Shown here piece by piece: positions 62,721-64,000 of a stretch of DNA of 64,000 nucleotides. The stretch spans positions 1,428,001 to 1,492,000 of the forward strand of contig JBBDHG010000153.1 in the NCBI GenBank assembly GCA_037951165.1, in the 5' to 3' direction. The DNA comes from Lophius americanus. Its lineage: Eukaryota; Chordata; Actinopteri; Lophiiformes; Lophiidae. The translations under genes and the position numbers were made by a program. How positions within the stretch are numbered: position 1 is the stretch's first letter; each line of letters opens with the position of its first letter. The notes beneath the pieces were generated by a model. It was given only the letters and a program-made list of their open reading frames with translations. It searched no databases and was not told where the DNA came from.

Positions 62721-64000
62721 GAGCCACAAATTAAGGTGTTAACATTTACATCTCTCATTTAAATAAGTTTATTAAAAAATGAACTAAACTGCTGTCGAAT
62801 CAACCAATCTGCAGCGGCATGTCTAGCTGATGTCAGCAGGCAGCAGGAATAGTTTCCATAGGCCAGAGAGTGGTCCGTCTGACTCAGTTACACCAGCGTA
62901 TTTGGCTAGCCCTGAATTCTGTAATTGGTCTCTACGGTATTCTTCAGCTTACATTCAGTAGTTTTGTGCGTACAGGAAGTGTCAAGGTCAGTGACTGTGT
63001 AGAGCAGCCAGGTCGGTTCAGGTCGAGCTCAGTATACGGGCATGAAGTGCAGAAATATCTCCGCAGCAAGAACGCCGAGGTATGGTAAGCCACGAGGTGA
63101 GGCTGTCTCAGTCGGTCACCACCTGCACCGCTTCAAACTAACAATCTAAACTTTGCAGCATGATATTCAGCAAGTACGAAAAAAATTGCCTTCAATTTAC
63201 TTCGTATGAGTTTTGCAGTCTGGAGAAGGGCTAGAACCTTTTTTTTTTGCAATACTTAAGTGCAAGGCTTTGGCTATTTCCTGGAAGCAATCCTGGTTCA
63301 TAGTGAACTTGAAAAAGTTAATTTAAAAAAAACAAAAAAAACAGCTACACTTTGATTACATTTGAGTTTGAGTTTTTTCCTCAGGTCAGAGTCATAAATG
63401 AACTTATAATATTGTTGCTCTGACGCTGATGTGGTCCATGCGATATGTCGTCTAGTGTCAACATGTGTCGTTGGTTGTATTCTATTTTTTCATGATATGT
63501 ATGTTGTGATTAATGCACGGCCCTGCGTTCCGTCTTTTTATGACATGCCTTGATTGCCAAACCAAAGGCAGATTTCAACACACTGCACAATTACGTTTTC
63601 GAATTTATAAAACTGATTTTTCATCCTTGTGAAAACTTAAAAGTAGGCATCTTGGTCACACTGAAAACATAATAGACTTCCACCTGTGACTCCTAGTTGT
63701 ATCAGAAGGCAACCTGATGAAACACAAAATACAATAATTATTCATTATTATATTAACCGAACCTGATTAATACCAACAGGGCCTCGATGAGAAAAGTTTT
63801 CCCCTCATAGAAACTTCATCGTCTTTTGGCTGCTCCCTTTTTGGGGTCTCCACAGCGTATCGTTTTTATTCATAGCTACTGCCAGGAACCTGCTGGCAGT
63901 ATCAGTGATGGTATTTTTTAACCTGAGCCCAAATGGCTTGGAAATCAGTTTTGTGTTCCGCGCATCGATTTGGCTTGATGCCCTTCACATTTTCCCGGGC
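62721..64000. other. myt1l intron, no gene seen
   Basis: Mixed sequence with short T and A runs (63239-63248, 63327-63345). The frame at 62870-63088 is flanked by splice-like words but resembles no part of myt1l. No sign of the exon for the first CCHC finger. Confidence 0.5.

Overview
The window is vertebrate genomic DNA, almost certainly from a teleost fish. It is dominated by long non-coding stretches, abundant (CA)n, (CT)n and (GGAT)n microsatellites, Tc1-like DNA transposons, 3'-end pieces of L2-type LINEs and several short interspersed repeats of kinds common in fish. No bacterial, phage or viral gene layout is present.

The only host gene I can support is the 5' end of the coding region of myt1l (myelin transcription factor 1-like, a neuronal CCHC zinc-finger regulator), on the + strand near the right end. 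The start-codon exon is at 56326-56371 and reads MEVDADDKRHRTRSK. A 34-nt exon at 59487-59520 reads VPVDPALTELF plus AG of the next codon. The two splice in phase and match the N-terminus of the family up to the point where the first CCHC finger should begin. The next exon lies beyond the window. The long stretch to the left is therefore probably the upstream flank and/or 5' non-coding introns of myt1l. I could not identify a promoter or non-coding first exon with confidence. Several repeat-poor blocks are listed as candidate regulatory elements, by inference only.

Layout: 1-5940 mostly unique non-coding DNA with one repeat copy ('family A'). 5940-7270 holds another family A copy and a decayed Tc1-like element. 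8480-9540 holds short interspersed repeats. 10129-10822 is a large CA-type array with about 160-bp internal periodicity. 13805-15323 is a decayed Tc1-like element with another repeat ('family B') inserted in it. 18140-21860 is a cluster of repeats. 21900-24720 is relatively GC-rich, purine-rich DNA with a 31-G run and a possible promoter or 5' exon region. 25000-31110 holds family B copies, microsatellites and an L2 end. 33100-35727 holds family A and a MITE. 36447-45700 holds microsatellites and repeats D, Tc1 and B. 47785-48500 is a fairly intact L2 C-terminal coding piece. 49890-50880 is a 30-bp minisatellite. 51346-54725 holds a Tc1 deletion derivative and a 1.5-kb L2 fragment. 55560-56020 is repeat D tails running into a (GGAT)n array. 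From 56326 to the end are the myt1l exons and further repeats.

Two structures deserve most attention. First, the second myt1l exon takes its polypyrimidine tract from a long (CT)n microsatellite and is followed at once by (CA)n. Second, a roughly 0.5-kb repeat family (A) occurs five times; each copy carries only the same reverse-transcriptase core fragment, and some copies are bounded by short inverted termini, which is not what simple 5' truncation of a LINE produces. All family names come from reading the sequence and from memory of the families; no search was run.
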